Shown: positions 53,040 to 63,377 of the stretch, in pieces
How positions within the stretch are numbered: position 1 is the stretch's first letter
How the letters are laid out: every line of letters starts with the position of its first letter
Assembly (NCBI RefSeq): GCF_022370635.2
Contig: NZ_CP092362.2
Location: 2,976,001-3,040,000, forward strand
Reading direction: 5' to 3'
DNA: 64,000 bases
DNA from: Mycolicibacterium crocinum
GTDB lineage: Bacteria; Actinomycetota; Actinomycetes; Mycobacteriales; Mycobacteriaceae
Program-made: the position numbers and the translations under genes
The notes under the pieces: model-generated
Told to the model about the DNA's origin: nothing
Databases searched by the model: none
What the model saw: only the letters and a program-made list of their open reading frames with translations

Positions 53040-54748
53040 CCCGCCACCCGAATGTGCTCGCGGTCGCCGGTGATCACGGCCACGATGTTGCGCCAGGCAT
53101 CGGATGGCTCGTTGAGCACGTCGCTGTGTGACGACAGGCCACCCATCGGTCCGCCGCCGAGGCGGCGCCCAGGCGCCAGCGGAATCACGCCGGGCAGCCC
53201 GTCGGGGTCCGCGCCGTGCGGGCCCCTCGGGATGCCTTGGACGAGACCGATCGGATCGCCCGGTGCGGTGAGGGAGAACCGCACAACATCTGGGTTGCGG
53301 TTGTGCCAATCCGACGTATCCCACACGCCCACACCGGCACCCGCAGCCTCGACATAGATCACCCGGTCGGCGGTCAGCCCGAGATGCTCGGCGCTACCCA
53401 GGATCGACCCGCCATAGGAGTGGCCGAGGTAGGTCACCGGCATCGATCCGGCCCGGCGGTCAACGTCTTCGCTGAACGCCACCAGTCGCGGCGCCATGTG
53501 CAGGGCATAGCGAGGATCGGCGGCGTCGGCCACGCCGGCGGCCAGTTGACCGGTCGGGAACGGCCCACCGAGATAGGTGATCATCGCGATGTCTCCCGTC
53601 GACCCGGCCACGAAGCGGCGCGCGGTGGCGACATCGTCGTCGGCTCCCTCGAAGGTGGTGTTGAGCCCGGGGACCAGCACCGCGAGGGCGTGCGCTCGCC
53701 TCAGGTCACCCGACAGCTCGATGAACGACTGCCGCTGCGGGTCGAACGCCAAGATCTGGCGCGGCACCCGACGGTCGCGGTCGAGGGGATCGGGAACGTC
53801 GGCGAGCAGAGTTTCGTAGTAGGCAATGCGGTCCCGCGCGTGCCGGTCGTACGCCGAGACCGCAGAGGCACGCATCGCCGGATCGGCGTGCAGGGTTGCC
53901 CAAAGTCGTTCGGCGTCAGCCGGTTCCAACGTGGGCGCGACCGCGGCGCGCAACTTCACGTCGTCGGGCACATCGATGCGGCGGCGTTCGTCGAGTATCG
54001 CGTTGGCGATGTTGATCCGGTTGGCCGCGATGCGCATCTCCCAAGGGACTCCATCGGTGTTGCCCACCTCCTGGGGCCTGCTCTCGACGAGCCGACGGCG
54101 CTCGGAGTCAGGCATCCCCGCGATCGAGGCGTTGATGCTGTCCTGGCTCATGTGCGGCCAGTCGCCGACGGAGCTTCCGGTGAGTCCGGCAGGCCGAACC
54201 GGCGCCGCCCCGGGAATCGCGGTGTCGAATGCCGCATCGATCGCCGCCGCGGCCTCGGCGTCGGCCGCCCCGAGCGACGACAACGCGCCCTGCAGAACGC
54301 GAGTCAGTTCGGCCGCGCGTACGTCGAGCATCGTGCGGGCGACCGAATCCGAACCGCCGCTGCAGGCCACCAGCAGCGCCGAGGGCGCAGACGGCGGAGC
54401 AACCGTCCCGTCATCGCCGACGGGACATCCTTCGTTGCGGGCGTCGGCCGCCACCGCCAGGACCCGCTCACGTCCACGGGTGATGACGTCGGCGGCATCC
54501 CGAGCCTTGGCCGCGGCCAGGATCAAGGCCCGGCACACCCCGCGCAGGCCCGCGGTGGTCGGGCCGATCGCCGCGCGGGCGGCGCCGGCGGCCGAACCGG
54601 CGAACCCGCCCGAGCTGTGCGTCACCGAATCGTCAACACTGTCCGCCTGCGCCTGCAACCGGCCGGCCGCGTCGTCCCATGCGCCGGCCAGTTCGAGGAG
54701 TGCCTGCGGTCGCCAGGCGGACACCTGCGAAACAGTCGGCCGGCTCAT
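53036..54748 (-). CDS. DUF1023 alpha/beta hydrolase with helical WXG100-like N-terminus
   Basis: 570 residues from the ATG at 54748. The first 105 residues are helical and Ala-rich ([20 protein letters not shown]), resembling type VII secretion-associated helical hairpins. The C-terminal DUF1023 hydrolase has the nucleophile elbow [13 protein letters not shown] and a late SSHSDVL supplying the His. No signal peptide. The ATG overlaps the stop of the small EspC-like gene (ATGA), so the two are made together. It overlaps the convergent epimerase by 4 bases. Confidence 0.85.
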   Translation of the reverse strand: MSRPTVSQVSAWRPQALLELAGAWDDAAGRLQAQADSVDDSVTHSSGGFAGSAAGAARAAIGPTTAGLRGVCRALILAAAKARDAADVITRGRERVLAVAADARNEGCPVGDDGTVAPPSAPSALLVACSGGSDSVARTMLDVRAAELTRVLQGALSSLGAADAEAAAAIDAAFDTAIPGAAPVRPAGLTGSSVGDWPHMSQDSINASIAGMPDSERRRLVESRPQEVGNTDGVPWEMRIAANRINIANAILDERRRIDVPDDVKLRAAVAPTLEPADAERLWATLHADPAMRASAVSAYDRHARDRIAYYETLLADVPDPLDRDRRVPRQILAFDPQRQSFIELSGDLRRAHALAVLVPGLNTTFEGADDDVATARRFVAGSTGDIAMITYLGGPFPTGQLAAGVADAADPRYALHMAPRLVAFSEDVDRRAGSMPVTYLGHSYGGSILGSAEHLGLTADRVIYVEAAGAGVGVWDTSDWHNRNPDVVRFSLTAPGDPIGLVQGIPRGPHGADPDGLPGVIPLAPGRRLGGGPMGGLSSHSDVLNEPSDAWRNIVAVITGDREHIRVAG

Positions 54749-55017
54749 CGTTGCCCGAGCCGGCCCGCGGCGACGTCGTCGGCGGCACCGAGTTCGTCCA
54801 CCGACCGGCGGACCGAGCAAACCCAATCCTGCAGGGCCAGGTCGAGTCGGTGCACTTCAGCAGCGACGCGCGCCGGTGCGGTCGACGCACCCAGCGCAGA
54901 ACCGGGCATCGCGTCGATGCCCGGGATCGCGACACCCCCGAGCTCGGCTGCGGTGTGTGTCAGTCGGTCCACGAGCGCGCCCAGCGCGGCGGAATCGACG
55001 ACGACGCGCTCGGTCAC
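54745..55017 (-). CDS. Small EspC/WXG100-like helical protein
   Basis: 90 residues from a GTG start: [21 protein letters not shown] at the N-terminus and [20 protein letters not shown] near the C-terminus. The two amphipathic helices around a Gly/Pro/Ser turn fit the EspC/DUF2580 type of ESX-secreted or ESX-associated proteins. Assignment is by pattern only. It is coupled by ATGA to a DUF1023 hydrolase, as in other type VII partner pairs. Divergent from pafA with 116 bases between. Confidence 0.65.
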   Translation of the reverse strand: MTERVVVDSAALGALVDRLTHTAAELGGVAIPGIDAMPGSALGASTAPARVAAEVHRLDLALQDWVCSVRRSVDELGAADDVAAGRLGQR

Positions 55018-55120
55018 GGCTCATGCTGACACGGCCGTTGCGAGCAGATATTCGGCGATCCACAGGGATTTTGAACGTGTTTCGCCGCCTGCTTGCCCAC
55101 CACTGGCGCAGCGCAACCAG

Positions 55121-55126
55121 TAGGCT
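55121..55126 (+). promoter_or_regulatory. Predicted -10 box (TAGGCT) of pafA
   Basis: TAGGCT is 7 bases before the pafA GTG and no Shine-Dalgarno is present. Same hexamer and spacing as at dop, predicting parallel leaderless expression of ligase and depupylase. Confidence 0.55.
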
Positions 55127-55133
55127 CGGTGTC

Positions 55134-56492
55134 GTGCAGCGGAGAATCATGGGCATCGAAACCGAATTCGGTGTCACCTGCACGTTCCACGGCCATCGTC
55201 GGCTCAGTCCCGACGAGGTCGCCCGGTACCTGTTCCGCCGGGTGGTGTCGTGGGGCCGCAGCTCGAACGTGTTCCTGCGCAACGGCGCGCGCCTGTACCT
55301 CGACGTGGGCAGCCACCCCGAGTACGCCACCGCCGAGTGCGACAACCTGACGCAGCTGGTCACTCATGACCGCGCCGGTGAGCGGGTGCTGGAGGACCTG
55401 CTGATCGACGCCGAACAGCGGCTGGCCGACGAGGGCATCGGCGGGGACATCTACCTGTTCAAGAACAACACCGATTCGGCTGGAAACTCTTACGGCTGCC
55501 ACGAGAACTACCTGATCGTGCGCGCCGGCGAATTCTCCCGGATCTCCGATGTGCTGCTGCCGTTCCTGGTGACCCGTCAGTTGATCTGCGGTGCGGGCAA
55601 GGTGTTGCAAACCCCCAAGGCCGCCACGTTCTGCCTGAGCCAGCGCGCCGAGCACATTTGGGAAGGCGTCTCGAGCGCCACCACCCGGTCGCGCCCGATC
55701 ATCAATACCCGCGACGAACCGCACGCGGACGCCGAGAAGTACCGCCGGCTGCATGTGATCGTCGGCGACTCCAACATGTGCGAGTCCACCACCATGCTCA
55801 AGGTCGGCACCGCGTCGCTGGTGCTGGAGATGATCGAGGCCGGGGTCGCGTTCCGGGATTTCTCACTGGACAACCCCATTCGTGCCATCCGCGAGGTCAG
55901 CCACGACTTGACCGGACGCCGTCCGGTGCGGCTGGCCGGCGGCCGGCAGGCCAGCGCCCTGGACATTCAGCGCGAGTACTACGCCCGCGCGGTGGAGTAC
56001 CTGCAGACCCGTGAGCCGAACACCCAGATCGACCAGGTGGTCGACCTGTGGGGCCGTCAGCTCGATGCGGTCGAGAGCCAGGACTTCGCGAAGGTGGACA
56101 CCGAGATCGACTGGGTGATCAAGCGCAAGCTGTTCCAGCGCTACCAGGACCGCTACAGCATGGAGCTGTCCGACCCGAAGATCAGCCAGCTCGACCTGGC
56201 CTACCACGACATCAAGCGCGGCCGCGGCGTGTTCGATCTGCTGCAGCGCAAGGGTCTGGCGACGCGGATCACCACCGACGAGGAGATCGAGGCCGCGGTG
56301 GACACCCCGCCGCAGACCACCCGGGCCAAGCTGCGCGGTGAGTTCATCAGCGCCGCGCAGGAGGCCGGCCGCGATTTCACCGTCGACTGGGTGCACCTCA
56401 AGCTCAACGACCAGGCCCAGCGCACTGTGCTGTGCAAGGACCCGTTCCGCTCGGTCGACGAGCGGGTGAAGCGGCTCATCGCGAGCATGTGA
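55134..56492 (+). CDS. pafA: Pup-protein ligase PafA
   Basis: Ligates the C-terminal Glu of Pup to substrate lysines using ATP. 452 residues, same fold as Dop. Metal ligands are in [10 protein letters not shown], the catalytic Asp in [16 protein letters not shown], and other ATP/metal residues in [19 protein letters not shown] and [18 protein letters not shown]. The Dop-specific loop is missing, which separates it from its relative 5 kb upstream. GTG start 55134. A stem-loop follows the stop. Confidence 0.97.
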   Translation: MQRRIMGIETEFGVTCTFHGHRRLSPDEVARYLFRRVVSWGRSSNVFLRNGARLYLDVGSHPEYATAECDNLTQLVTHDRAGERVLEDLLIDAEQRLADEGIGGDIYLFKNNTDSAGNSYGCHENYLIVRAGEFSRISDVLLPFLVTRQLICGAGKVLQTPKAATFCLSQRAEHIWEGVSSATTRSRPIINTRDEPHADAEKYRRLHVIVGDSNMCESTTMLKVGTASLVLEMIEAGVAFRDFSLDNPIRAIREVSHDLTGRRPVRLAGGRQASALDIQREYYARAVEYLQTREPNTQIDQVVDLWGRQLDAVESQDFAKVDTEIDWVIKRKLFQRYQDRYSMELSDPKISQLDLAYHDIKRGRGVFDLLQRKGLATRITTDEEIEAAVDTPPQTTRAKLRGEFISAAQEAGRDFTVDWVHLKLNDQAQRTVLCKDPFRSVDERVKRLIASM

Positions 56493-56520
56493 CGAGCGCG
56501 CCGCAAGGGCGGCGCGTCGT
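56492..56520. terminator. Stem-loop terminator after pafA
   Basis: ACGA-G-CGCGCCGC / AAGG / GCGGCGCG-TCGT: an 8-bp GC stem extended by 4 bp across one bulged base, with a 4-base loop. It begins at the last base of the pafA stop and is followed by a short T-run. It separates pafA from the pafB promoter. Confidence 0.75.
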
Positions 56521-56527
56521 TTCCCGC

Positions 56528-56533
56528 TAAGGT
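56528..56533 (+). promoter_or_regulatory. Predicted -10 box (TAAGGT) of pafBC
   Basis: TAAGGT lies 7 bases before the pafB GTG, without a Shine-Dalgarno. Together with the terminator just upstream this makes pafBC-tat a separate transcript from pafA. Confidence 0.5.
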
Positions 56534-56540
56534 TTTCCGA

Positions 56541-57530
56541 GTGGCGACATCCAAAGTCGAGCGGTTGATGAACCTCGTCATCGCGCTGCTGTCCACGCAC
56601 GGCTATATCACCGCGGACCGCATTCGCGCGAGCGTGGCCGGCTACGCCGAGAGCCCCAGCGATGAGGCGTTTTCCCGCATGTTCGAGCGTGACAAGAACG
56701 AGTTGCGCGATCTGGGCATTCCGCTGGAGACCGGACGGGTGTCGTCGTTCGACCCGACCGAGGGCTACCGGATCAACCGCGACGCCTACGCGCTGCCCGA
56801 CATCGAACTGACCGACGAGGAGGCGGGCGCGGTCGCGATCGCGACCCAGCTGTGGGAGTCGCCGGAGCTGATCACCGCCACCCAGGGCGCCCTGCTGAAG
56901 CTGCGGGCCGCCGGCGTCGACGTCGATCCCGATGCCGCCGTCGCGATCACCACCGCCTCCGGGCCGCCCGGGTTGCGCGGCTCGGAGGACGTCCTGGGAA
57001 ACCTGTTGTCCGCCATCGATTCCGGACAGCCCGTGCAGTTCCGGCACCGATCGCTGCCCACCGACCCCTACACCGTCCGCACGGTGGAACCATGGGGGGT
57101 GATCACCGACCGGGGCCGCTGGTACCTGGTCGGACACGATCGGGATCGCAACGCCACCAGAACGTTTCGGCTCTCGCGCATCGGTGCCGACATTAAAACC
57201 GTTGGGGCGCCCGGATCGGTCACCCGGCCGGACGGTGTCGACCTGCGGGCGATCGTCGACCGGGCCATCGGCGAAGCACCCAGTGGGGTGCAGGCATCGG
57301 TGTGGGTTGCCGACGGAAAAGCAATGTCATTGCGGCGCAACGGGAAAACGACGGGTAGTCGCACCATCGGCGGGCGCAGCGGCGAGGTGATCGAGATCGA
57401 CATCGGCACCCGCGACCGGCTCGCCCGCGAGGTCGCCGGGTACGGGGCCGATGCGTTGGTCCTGGATCCGGCCGCATTGCGCGACGACGTCCTCGCGAGG
57501 TTGCGAGCCCACGCGGGGGTGCAAGCATGA
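56541..57530 (+). CDS. pafB: WYL-domain regulator PafB
   Basis: 329 residues. N-terminal wHTH (VERLMNLVIALLSTHGYITA), a central region, a WYL domain with GRWYLVGHDRDRNATRTFRLSR and a C-terminal WCX part. With PafC it activates the LexA-independent DNA-damage response in mycobacteria. GTG start; pafC begins in its stop (ATGA), consistent with the PafBC heterodimer. Confidence 0.95.
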   Translation: MATSKVERLMNLVIALLSTHGYITADRIRASVAGYAESPSDEAFSRMFERDKNELRDLGIPLETGRVSSFDPTEGYRINRDAYALPDIELTDEEAGAVAIATQLWESPELITATQGALLKLRAAGVDVDPDAAVAITTASGPPGLRGSEDVLGNLLSAIDSGQPVQFRHRSLPTDPYTVRTVEPWGVITDRGRWYLVGHDRDRNATRTFRLSRIGADIKTVGAPGSVTRPDGVDLRAIVDRAIGEAPSGVQASVWVADGKAMSLRRNGKTTGSRTIGGRSGEVIEIDIGTRDRLAREVAGYGADALVLDPAALRDDVLARLRAHAGVQA

Positions 57531-58501
57531 CCCCCGTTTCGACGCGCCTGGTGCGGCTGCTCAACATGGTGCCCTACCTCAAGGCCAATCCGAGCATCAC
57601 CTACGACGAGGCCGCCGCCGATCTGGGCGTGACTCGTAAGCAGCTCCAGCAGGATCTCGATCAGCTCTGGATGTGCGGCCTGCCCGGCTACGGACCCGGC
57701 GACCTGATCGACTTCGAGTTCTCCGGCGACTCGATCAAGGTCACGTTCTCGGCGGGCATGGACGAGCCGCTGCGGCTGACCTCGCCGGAGGCAACCGGGC
57801 TGCTGGTCGCCCTGCGGGCGCTGGTCGACATCCCGGGTGTCGTCGATCCGCAGGCCGCGCTGTCCGCGATCGCGAAGATCGAGTCGGCGGCGGGCACCGT
57901 CGGCCACGATCACACCCACGCGGTGGCCGCGGTGGAGGAGCGAGCGCCCATCGAGAGCGACACCGCCGCGGCAGTGCGGGCCGCAGTCCGCGACGGCCGC
58001 GCCCTGAACATCGAGTACTACTCCGCCTCGCGGGACACGCTGACCAGCCGCGTGGTGGACCCGATCCGGGTGGTGCTGGTCGGCGACCACAGCTATCTGC
58101 ACGCCTGGGCGCGCGACGCCGAGGGGGTTCGGCTATTCCGGCTGGACCGGATCGTGGAGGCAACGGTGCTCGACCAGGCCGCGATCCCGCCGGAACCCGC
58201 TGTGCAGGCGCCGCCGGACACGTCGCTGTTCGATGCCGACCCGTCGCTTCCGGCGGCGACGCTGCTGCTGGCGCCGACGGCATCGTGGATGCTCGAGTAC
58301 TACCCGATGCGGATCCTCGAGGAGCTGCCCGACGGCTACCGCAAGGCCTCGATGACGTATGCCTCCGAGGAGTGGATGTGCCGGGCGTTGCTCGGATTCG
58401 GCGCCGAGGTCCGGGTTCTGGGCCCGGACTCGCTGGTGACCCGGGTGCGCGAGGGTGCGGCCGCGGCGTTGGACGCCTACGGCGAGCTGGACCTGCGGTA
58501 G
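57527..58501 (+). CDS. pafC: WYL-domain regulator PafC
   Basis: 324 residues, paralogue of PafB. HTH region [20 protein letters not shown], then [19 protein letters not shown]. The WYL element is altered to [20 protein letters not shown]. Forms the transcription-activating complex with PafB. Coupled to pafB by ATGA; tatA follows 29 bases later. Confidence 0.95.
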   Translation: MTPVSTRLVRLLNMVPYLKANPSITYDEAAADLGVTRKQLQQDLDQLWMCGLPGYGPGDLIDFEFSGDSIKVTFSAGMDEPLRLTSPEATGLLVALRALVDIPGVVDPQAALSAIAKIESAAGTVGHDHTHAVAAVEERAPIESDTAAAVRAAVRDGRALNIEYYSASRDTLTSRVVDPIRVVLVGDHSYLHAWARDAEGVRLFRLDRIVEATVLDQAAIPPEPAVQAPPDTSLFDADPSLPAATLLLAPTASWMLEYYPMRILEELPDGYRKASMTYASEEWMCRALLGFGAEVRVLGPDSLVTRVREGAAAALDAYGELDLR

Positions 58502-58530
58502 CATCGAAGCAACTTCTGGAGGTGACCAAA

Positions 58531-58794
58531 TTGGGTGCTCTACAACCGTGGCACTGGCTGATTCTCATCGCGGTGGTCGTGCTGCTCTTCGGGTCGAAGA
58601 GGTTGCCTGATGCCGCCCGCTCGCTGGGCAAGTCGATGCGCATCTTCAAGTCAGAGGTCAAGGAGCTGCAGAGCGAGCACAAGACGGAGACTCCCGTCAC
58701 GCCCGCGCAGCCGCCAACGCAGGTGCAGTCCGAGCGCGTCGAGGCCCCGGTGACTCCGCCGGCCCAGAGCCACACCGACGCCAAACCGGCCTGA
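58531..58794 (+). CDS. tatA: Sec-independent protein translocase subunit TatA
   Basis: 87 residues from TTG 58531, which is 8 bases after GGAGG (58518-58522) and gives [20 protein letters not shown] like M. tuberculosis TatA. GTG 58522 is in frame but lies on the ribosome binding site. One membrane helix (residues 7-21), the [20 protein letters not shown] hinge and amphipathic helix, then an acidic/Pro-rich tail. Forms the variable pore with TatC, whose gene is 45 bases downstream. Confidence 0.95.
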   Translation: MGALQPWHWLILIAVVVLLFGSKRLPDAARSLGKSMRIFKSEVKELQSEHKTETPVTPAQPPTQVQSERVEAPVTPPAQSHTDAKPA

Positions 58795-58839
58795 ACCGAC
58801 GACTCAGGGGCGTCCACACGCCCGTAGTTAGCCGCTGCC

Positions 58840-59775
58840 GTGCGCACCCCTAAACTTCTGTCGCGGCTGGATCCTCGACAACGCCGTAGCCGCGTCAACC
58901 CGGACGGGACGATGTCTCTCGTCGACCACATCCGGGAGCTGCGATACCGCCTGCTGATCGCGGTGGGTGCCGTCGCGCTGACCACGGTCGTCGGGTTCCT
59001 CTGGTACAGCCACGGGTTCCTCGGTCTGGAGAGCCTGGGTGAATGGCTGCGCGAGCCGTACTGCTCGCTGCCGCAGTCGGCGCGCGCCGACATCAGTGCC
59101 GACGGTGGCTGCCGGTTGCTGGCCACCGCGCCGTTCGACCAGTTCATGTTGCGGCTCAAGGTTGGTCTGACCGCCGGCATCGTGCTGGCCTGCCCGGTGT
59201 GGCTGTATCAGTTGTGGGCGTTCATCACCCCCGGCCTGTACCGCAACGAGCGGCGCTTCGCGTCGGTGTTCGTCTTCTTCGCCGCGCTGCTGTTCGTCGC
59301 GGGCACGGTGCTGGCGTACTTCGTGTTGTCCAAGGCGCTGCACTTTCTGCTGACGGTCGGCAGCGACGTCCAGGTGACCGCGCTCTCCGGCGACCAGTAC
59401 TTCGGGTTCCTGATCAACCTGCTGCTGATCTTCGGCGTCAGTTTCGAATTCCCGTTGCTGATCATCATGCTGAACCTGATCGGCGTGCTGTCGTATGCGA
59501 AGCTCAAGTCCTGGCGCCGCGGCCTGATCTTCGGGGTGTTCGTGTTCGCCGCCTTCGCCACGCCCGGGTCGGACCCGTTCTCGATGCTGGCACTCGGCCT
59601 CGCGCTCACGCTGCTGCTGGAGTTCGCCATCCAGATCGCCCGTGTGCACGACCGGCGCAAGGCCAAGCGCGAGGCGCAGGCCGAGATCCCCGACGAGCAG
59701 GCTGCGCCCATCGAGGCGCCCGAACCGGTGGCCGCCCCGGCGACATATGCGGCACAGCATGACGACATCACCTGA
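58840..59775 (+). CDS. tatC: Sec-independent protein translocase subunit TatC
   Basis: 311 residues, six membrane helices. It recognises twin-arginine signal peptides. The N-terminal [20 protein letters not shown] is the TatC signature. [23 protein letters not shown] and [19 protein letters not shown] are later conserved parts. The C-terminal 50 residues are charged and cytoplasmic. GTG start. Its end overlaps the helY start by 17 bases. Confidence 0.95.
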   Translation: MRTPKLLSRLDPRQRRSRVNPDGTMSLVDHIRELRYRLLIAVGAVALTTVVGFLWYSHGFLGLESLGEWLREPYCSLPQSARADISADGGCRLLATAPFDQFMLRLKVGLTAGIVLACPVWLYQLWAFITPGLYRNERRFASVFVFFAALLFVAGTVLAYFVLSKALHFLLTVGSDVQVTALSGDQYFGFLINLLLIFGVSFEFPLLIIMLNLIGVLSYAKLKSWRRGLIFGVFVFAAFATPGSDPFSMLALGLALTLLLEFAIQIARVHDRRKAKREAQAEIPDEQAAPIEAPEPVAAPATYAAQHDDIT

Positions 59776-62530
59776 CACGCCCCAACTTCAGCAGTTCACG
59801 GAGCTGCTGACGTTCCGGCTCGATCCGTTCCAGGTGCAGGCGTGTGAGGCTCTCGAGCGCGGCCATGGGGTGCTGGTGTGCGCCCCGACCGGCGCGGGCA
59901 AGACGGTGGTCGGCGAATTCGCCGTGCACCTGGCGCTTGCAGCGGGTCGAAAGTGCTTCTACACCACGCCGATCAAGGCGCTGAGCAACCAGAAGCACAA
60001 CGATTTGGTGCGCCGCTACGGCGCGGAGAACATCGGTTTGCTGACCGGTGACCAGTCGATCAACGGCGACGCGCCCGTGGTGGTGATGACCACCGAGGTG
60101 CTGCGCAACATGCTGTACGCCGGTTCTGATGCCTTGCACGGACTTTCGCACGTGGTGATGGACGAGGTCCACTTCCTGGCCGACCGGATGCGCGGCGCGG
60201 TGTGGGAGGAAGTCATTCTTCACCTGCCCGACGATGTGCGACTGGTCAGCCTGTCGGCCACGGTGAGCAATGCCGAGGAGTTCGGCGGGTGGATCCAGAC
60301 CGTGCGGGGTGACACCACCGTCGTCGTCGACGAGCACCGGCCGGTTCCGTTGTGGCAGCACGTGCTGGTGGGCAAGCGGCTGTTCGACCTGTTCGACTAC
60401 GACCGGGAAGGCAAGCAGCACCTGGTCGACCCGGACCTCATCCGCCACATCGCGCACCGGCGTGAGGCCGAACGGCTGACCGACTGGGAACCCCGTCGCC
60501 GTGGGCCCTCGCGCCGCTACGGTGGGTCGGGTCTGTACCGCCCGCCTTCGCGCCCCGATGTGATCGGATCGCTCGACCGCGAGGGACTGCTGCCGGCGAT
60601 CACGTTCATCTTTTCCCGCGCCGGCTGCGACGCCGCGGTCAAGCAGTGCCTGCGCAGTCCACTGCGGCTGACCAGCGACGAGGACCGGGTACGGATCGCC
60701 GAGGTGATCGACCGGCGCTGCGGCGATCTCGCCGACGCCGATCTGGCGGTGCTGGATTACTACGAATGGCGCGAGGGTCTTTTGAGAGGGCTGGCCGCCC
60801 ACCACGCCGGGATGCTGCCTATCTTCCGGCACACCGTCGAGGAGCTGTTCACCGCTGGCCTGGTCAAAGCGGTGTTCGCGACCGAGACGCTGGCGCTGGG
60901 CATCAACATGCCGGCCCGCACGGTGGTGCTGGAGAAGCTGGTCAAGTTCAACGGCGAACAGCACATGCCGCTGACGCCGGGGGAGTACACCCAACTGACC
61001 GGGCGGGCGGGGCGACGCGGCATCGACATCGAGGGCCACGCCGTCGTGCTGTGGCACCCGGACGTCGAACCTGCCGAGGTCGCAGGATTGGCCTCCACCC
61101 GAACCTTCCCGCTGCGGAGCTCGTTCGCGCCGTCGTACAACATGACGATCAACCTGGTGAACCAGATGGGCCCGGAACAGGCCCACCAGCTGTTGGAGCG
61201 GTCTTTCGCGCAGTATCAGGCCGACCGGTCGGTGGTGGGTCTGGTGCGCGGCGTCGAGCGCGGCGAGAAGATGCTCGACGACATCGCCGGGGAGTTGGGC
61301 TGGAATCGGCGCAAGCATCCTGACGCGGAGCCCCCGATGATCGAGTACGTGCGGCTGCGCGCCAAGATCAGCGAGCGGGAGCGGGCCCAGTCGCGGGCCT
61401 CGCGGTTACAGCGCAGGCAGGCGACCACCGATGCGCTGGCGGCGCTGCGGCGCGGTGACATCATCAACATCACCCAGGGGCGCCGGGGCGGGCTGGCCGT
61501 GGTCTTGGAGGCGGCCAACGAGACGTCCGATCCGCGTCCGCTGGTGCTGACCGAAAACCGTTGGGCGGGAAGGGTTTCCTCAGCAGACTTCGCCGGGGCG
61601 GCCGCCGCGATCGGTTCTATGACGTTGCCCAAACGCGTCGAGCACCGGCAACCGCGGGTGCGCCGCGACCTGGCGTCGGCGCTGCTGTCGGCGGCCTCCG
61701 GGCTGCGGGTGCCGTCGACCCGCAAAAGGCGCGGTGATGCCGAGGACGCCCCCGATATCGATCCCGAACTGCTGACCTTGCGGGAGTCGATGCGCAAGCA
61801 TTCCGCGCACGCCATGGCCGACCGGGAGGCGAAAGTCCGCATCGGCGAGCGCTTTCTGCGGGTCGAGCGCGACAACGACCAGATCCGCAAGAAGGTCAGT
61901 GCGGCGACGAACTCGCTCGCGCGCACCTTCGACCGGATCGTGGGATTGCTGACCGAACGCGGATTCATCGCAGTGGATGACGACGGCCAGCCCGCGGTGA
62001 CGGCCGACGGCCGGCTGCTCGCCCGTATCTACAACGAGAGCGATCTGCTGGTCGCCGAATGCTTGCGCAAGGGTGTCTGGAAGGGATTGGCCCCGGCTGA
62101 GCTGGCCGCCGCGCTGTCGGCGGTGGTGTTCGAGGCCCGGGGCAGCGACGGCCCCACCCCGCACCACGCGATCGAGATGCCGACCGCCAACGTGCGGCGA
62201 GCACTGGTCGAGATGCGCCGGATGTCGGGGCAGTTGCGCGCCGACGAGAACCGCCACCGGATCAGCCCGACACGCGAGCCCGACGAGGGCTTCGTCGCCG
62301 CCATGTATCGCTGGGCAACGACCGGTGACCTCGCGGCGGCCCTGGACGCCTCTGACGTCGCCGGTGCCGGCACGCCGCTGCCTGCGGGCGATTTCGTCCG
62401 GTGGTGCCGCCAAGTGCTTGATCTGCTCGACCAGGTCCGTAATGCCGGGCCGGAAGCCGGGCTGCGCAAGACTGCGAAACGGGCGATCGACGACATCCGG
62501 CGCGGCGTCGTCGCTGTTGATGGCGGGTAG
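59759..62530 (+). CDS. helY: DEAD/DExH helicase HelY (Ski2/Mtr4-like)
   Basis: 923 residues from the ATG at 59759. Motif I is [14 protein letters not shown], motif II DEVH in [13 protein letters not shown], motif III SATVSN, motif [18 protein letters not shown] helical C-terminal domain with a charged insert (about residue 640-700) completes the Ski2-like layout. Probably acts on RNA. Corresponds to Rv2092c and lies beside tatC there too. Overlaps tatC by 17 bases. Confidence 0.95.
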   Translation: MTTSPDTPQLQQFTELLTFRLDPFQVQACEALERGHGVLVCAPTGAGKTVVGEFAVHLALAAGRKCFYTTPIKALSNQKHNDLVRRYGAENIGLLTGDQSINGDAPVVVMTTEVLRNMLYAGSDALHGLSHVVMDEVHFLADRMRGAVWEEVILHLPDDVRLVSLSATVSNAEEFGGWIQTVRGDTTVVVDEHRPVPLWQHVLVGKRLFDLFDYDREGKQHLVDPDLIRHIAHRREAERLTDWEPRRRGPSRRYGGSGLYRPPSRPDVIGSLDREGLLPAITFIFSRAGCDAAVKQCLRSPLRLTSDEDRVRIAEVIDRRCGDLADADLAVLDYYEWREGLLRGLAAHHAGMLPIFRHTVEELFTAGLVKAVFATETLALGINMPARTVVLEKLVKFNGEQHMPLTPGEYTQLTGRAGRRGIDIEGHAVVLWHPDVEPAEVAGLASTRTFPLRSSFAPSYNMTINLVNQMGPEQAHQLLERSFAQYQADRSVVGLVRGVERGEKMLDDIAGELGWNRRKHPDAEPPMIEYVRLRAKISERERAQSRASRLQRRQATTDALAALRRGDIINITQGRRGGLAVVLEAANETSDPRPLVLTENRWAGRVSSADFAGAAAAIGSMTLPKRVEHRQPRVRRDLASALLSAASGLRVPSTRKRRGDAEDAPDIDPELLTLRESMRKHSAHAMADREAKVRIGERFLRVERDNDQIRKKVSAATNSLARTFDRIVGLLTERGFIAVDDDGQPAVTADGRLLARIYNESDLLVAECLRKGVWKGLAPAELAAALSAVVFEARGSDGPTPHHAIEMPTANVRRALVEMRRMSGQLRADENRHRISPTREPDEGFVAAMYRWATTGDLAAALDASDVAGAGTPLPAGDFVRWCRQVLDLLDQVRNAGPEAGLRKTAKRAIDDIRRGVVAVDGG

Positions 62531-62586
62531 GCTCATGCAAACGCTACGGTGGGGGCGGCGAATCGCTACCAGATCAAGGAGAGACG

Positions 62587-63348
62587 ATGAGCGGACCGCA
62601 GGGATCTGAACCTAATCCCTGGCAGGCTCAGCCCGGGCAAGGTCAGGATCAGCCTGCCTCCGGCTCCGAGCAGCAGCCCACCGGCAGCGAGACCCCGGCG
62701 TGGCAGCAGCCGTCCGGTGAGCAACCGCCGGCCTGGCAGCCGCCCGCCTACACGCCGCAGCAGTACCCGCAGTACGGCCAGCAGCCGGGGCAGCAGTACC
62801 CGCAGCAGCCGTACCAGCAGCCGACCGAGTACAACCCGGGTACCTACGGGCAGCCGGGTCAGCCGCAGCAGTACCCGCAGTACGGGCAGCCGCAGTACGG
62901 CCAGTACCCGCAGACCGGTCAATACCCGCAGCAGCCAGGCCAATACCCGGGTGACCCGAACCAGCCCGGGCAGTACGCGCCGTACCCGCAGCCCGGCGAC
63001 GACGCCGCCAAGAAGTCCTCGGCGGTGCTGTTCACCGTCATCGGTGTGCTGGCCGCGATCGTCGTGGCCGTCGTGCTGGTCTTGGGCTTCTGGAAGCCCG
63101 GCTTCTTCGTGACGACCAAGCTCGATATCGGCAAGGCTCAGCAGGGCGTGCAGAACATCCTCACCGACGAGACCAACGGCTACGGCGCGAAGAACGTCAA
63201 GGACGTCAAGTGCAATAACGGTCAGAACCCGACGGTCAAGAAGGGTGACACGTTCACCTGCGAGGTGAGCATCGACGGCACCAAGCGCCAGGTGACGGTG
63301 ACGTTCCAGGACGACAAGGGCACCTACGAGGTCGGTCGGCCGAAGTAG
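62587..63348 (+). CDS. PQ-rich single-pass membrane protein with DUF4333 domain
   Basis: 253 residues. Residues 38-138 are a Pro/Gln/Tyr/Gly-rich low-complexity arm with units such as QQYPQYGQ. One membrane helix follows ([20 protein letters not shown], about 145-164). The external C-terminal DUF4333 domain has a Cys pair in [14 protein letters not shown] and [13 protein letters not shown] that may form a disulfide. Similar to Rv2091c. AAGGAGAG precedes the ATG. Function unknown. Confidence 0.88.
   Translation: MSGPQGSEPNPWQAQPGQGQDQPASGSEQQPTGSETPAWQQPSGEQPPAWQPPAYTPQQYPQYGQQPGQQYPQQPYQQPTEYNPGTYGQPGQPQQYPQYGQPQYGQYPQTGQYPQQPGQYPGDPNQPGQYAPYPQPGDDAAKKSSAVLFTVIGVLAAIVVAVVLVLGFWKPGFFVTTKLDIGKAQQGVQNILTDETNGYGAKNVKDVKCNNGQNPTVKKGDTFTCEVSIDGTKRQVTVTFQDDKGTYEVGRPK
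62701..62996 (+). repeat. Pro/Gln/Tyr-rich coding repeat
   Basis: Imperfect tandem codons for QYPQ, YGQP and QQPY units, with repeated CAGTACCCGCAG words. It is an in-frame protein repeat and not a spacer array. Confidence 0.85.
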
Positions 63349-63377
63349 CCGCTCGGCGGCGTCATGCGCCTGAGTGA

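Noticed and set aside
53216..55123. Open frame of 635 codons on the plus strand opposite the DUF1023 gene, and its neighbour reading into pafA
   Set aside because: Arg/Gly/His-rich shadow sequence. pafA itself is well defined from GTG 55134 with a promoter box, so the upstream part is not coding.
62701..62996. Regular short repeats that might suggest a CRISPR array
   Set aside because: They keep a reading frame encoding a Pro/Gln/Tyr-rich arm, have no unique spacers, and no cas genes are nearby.
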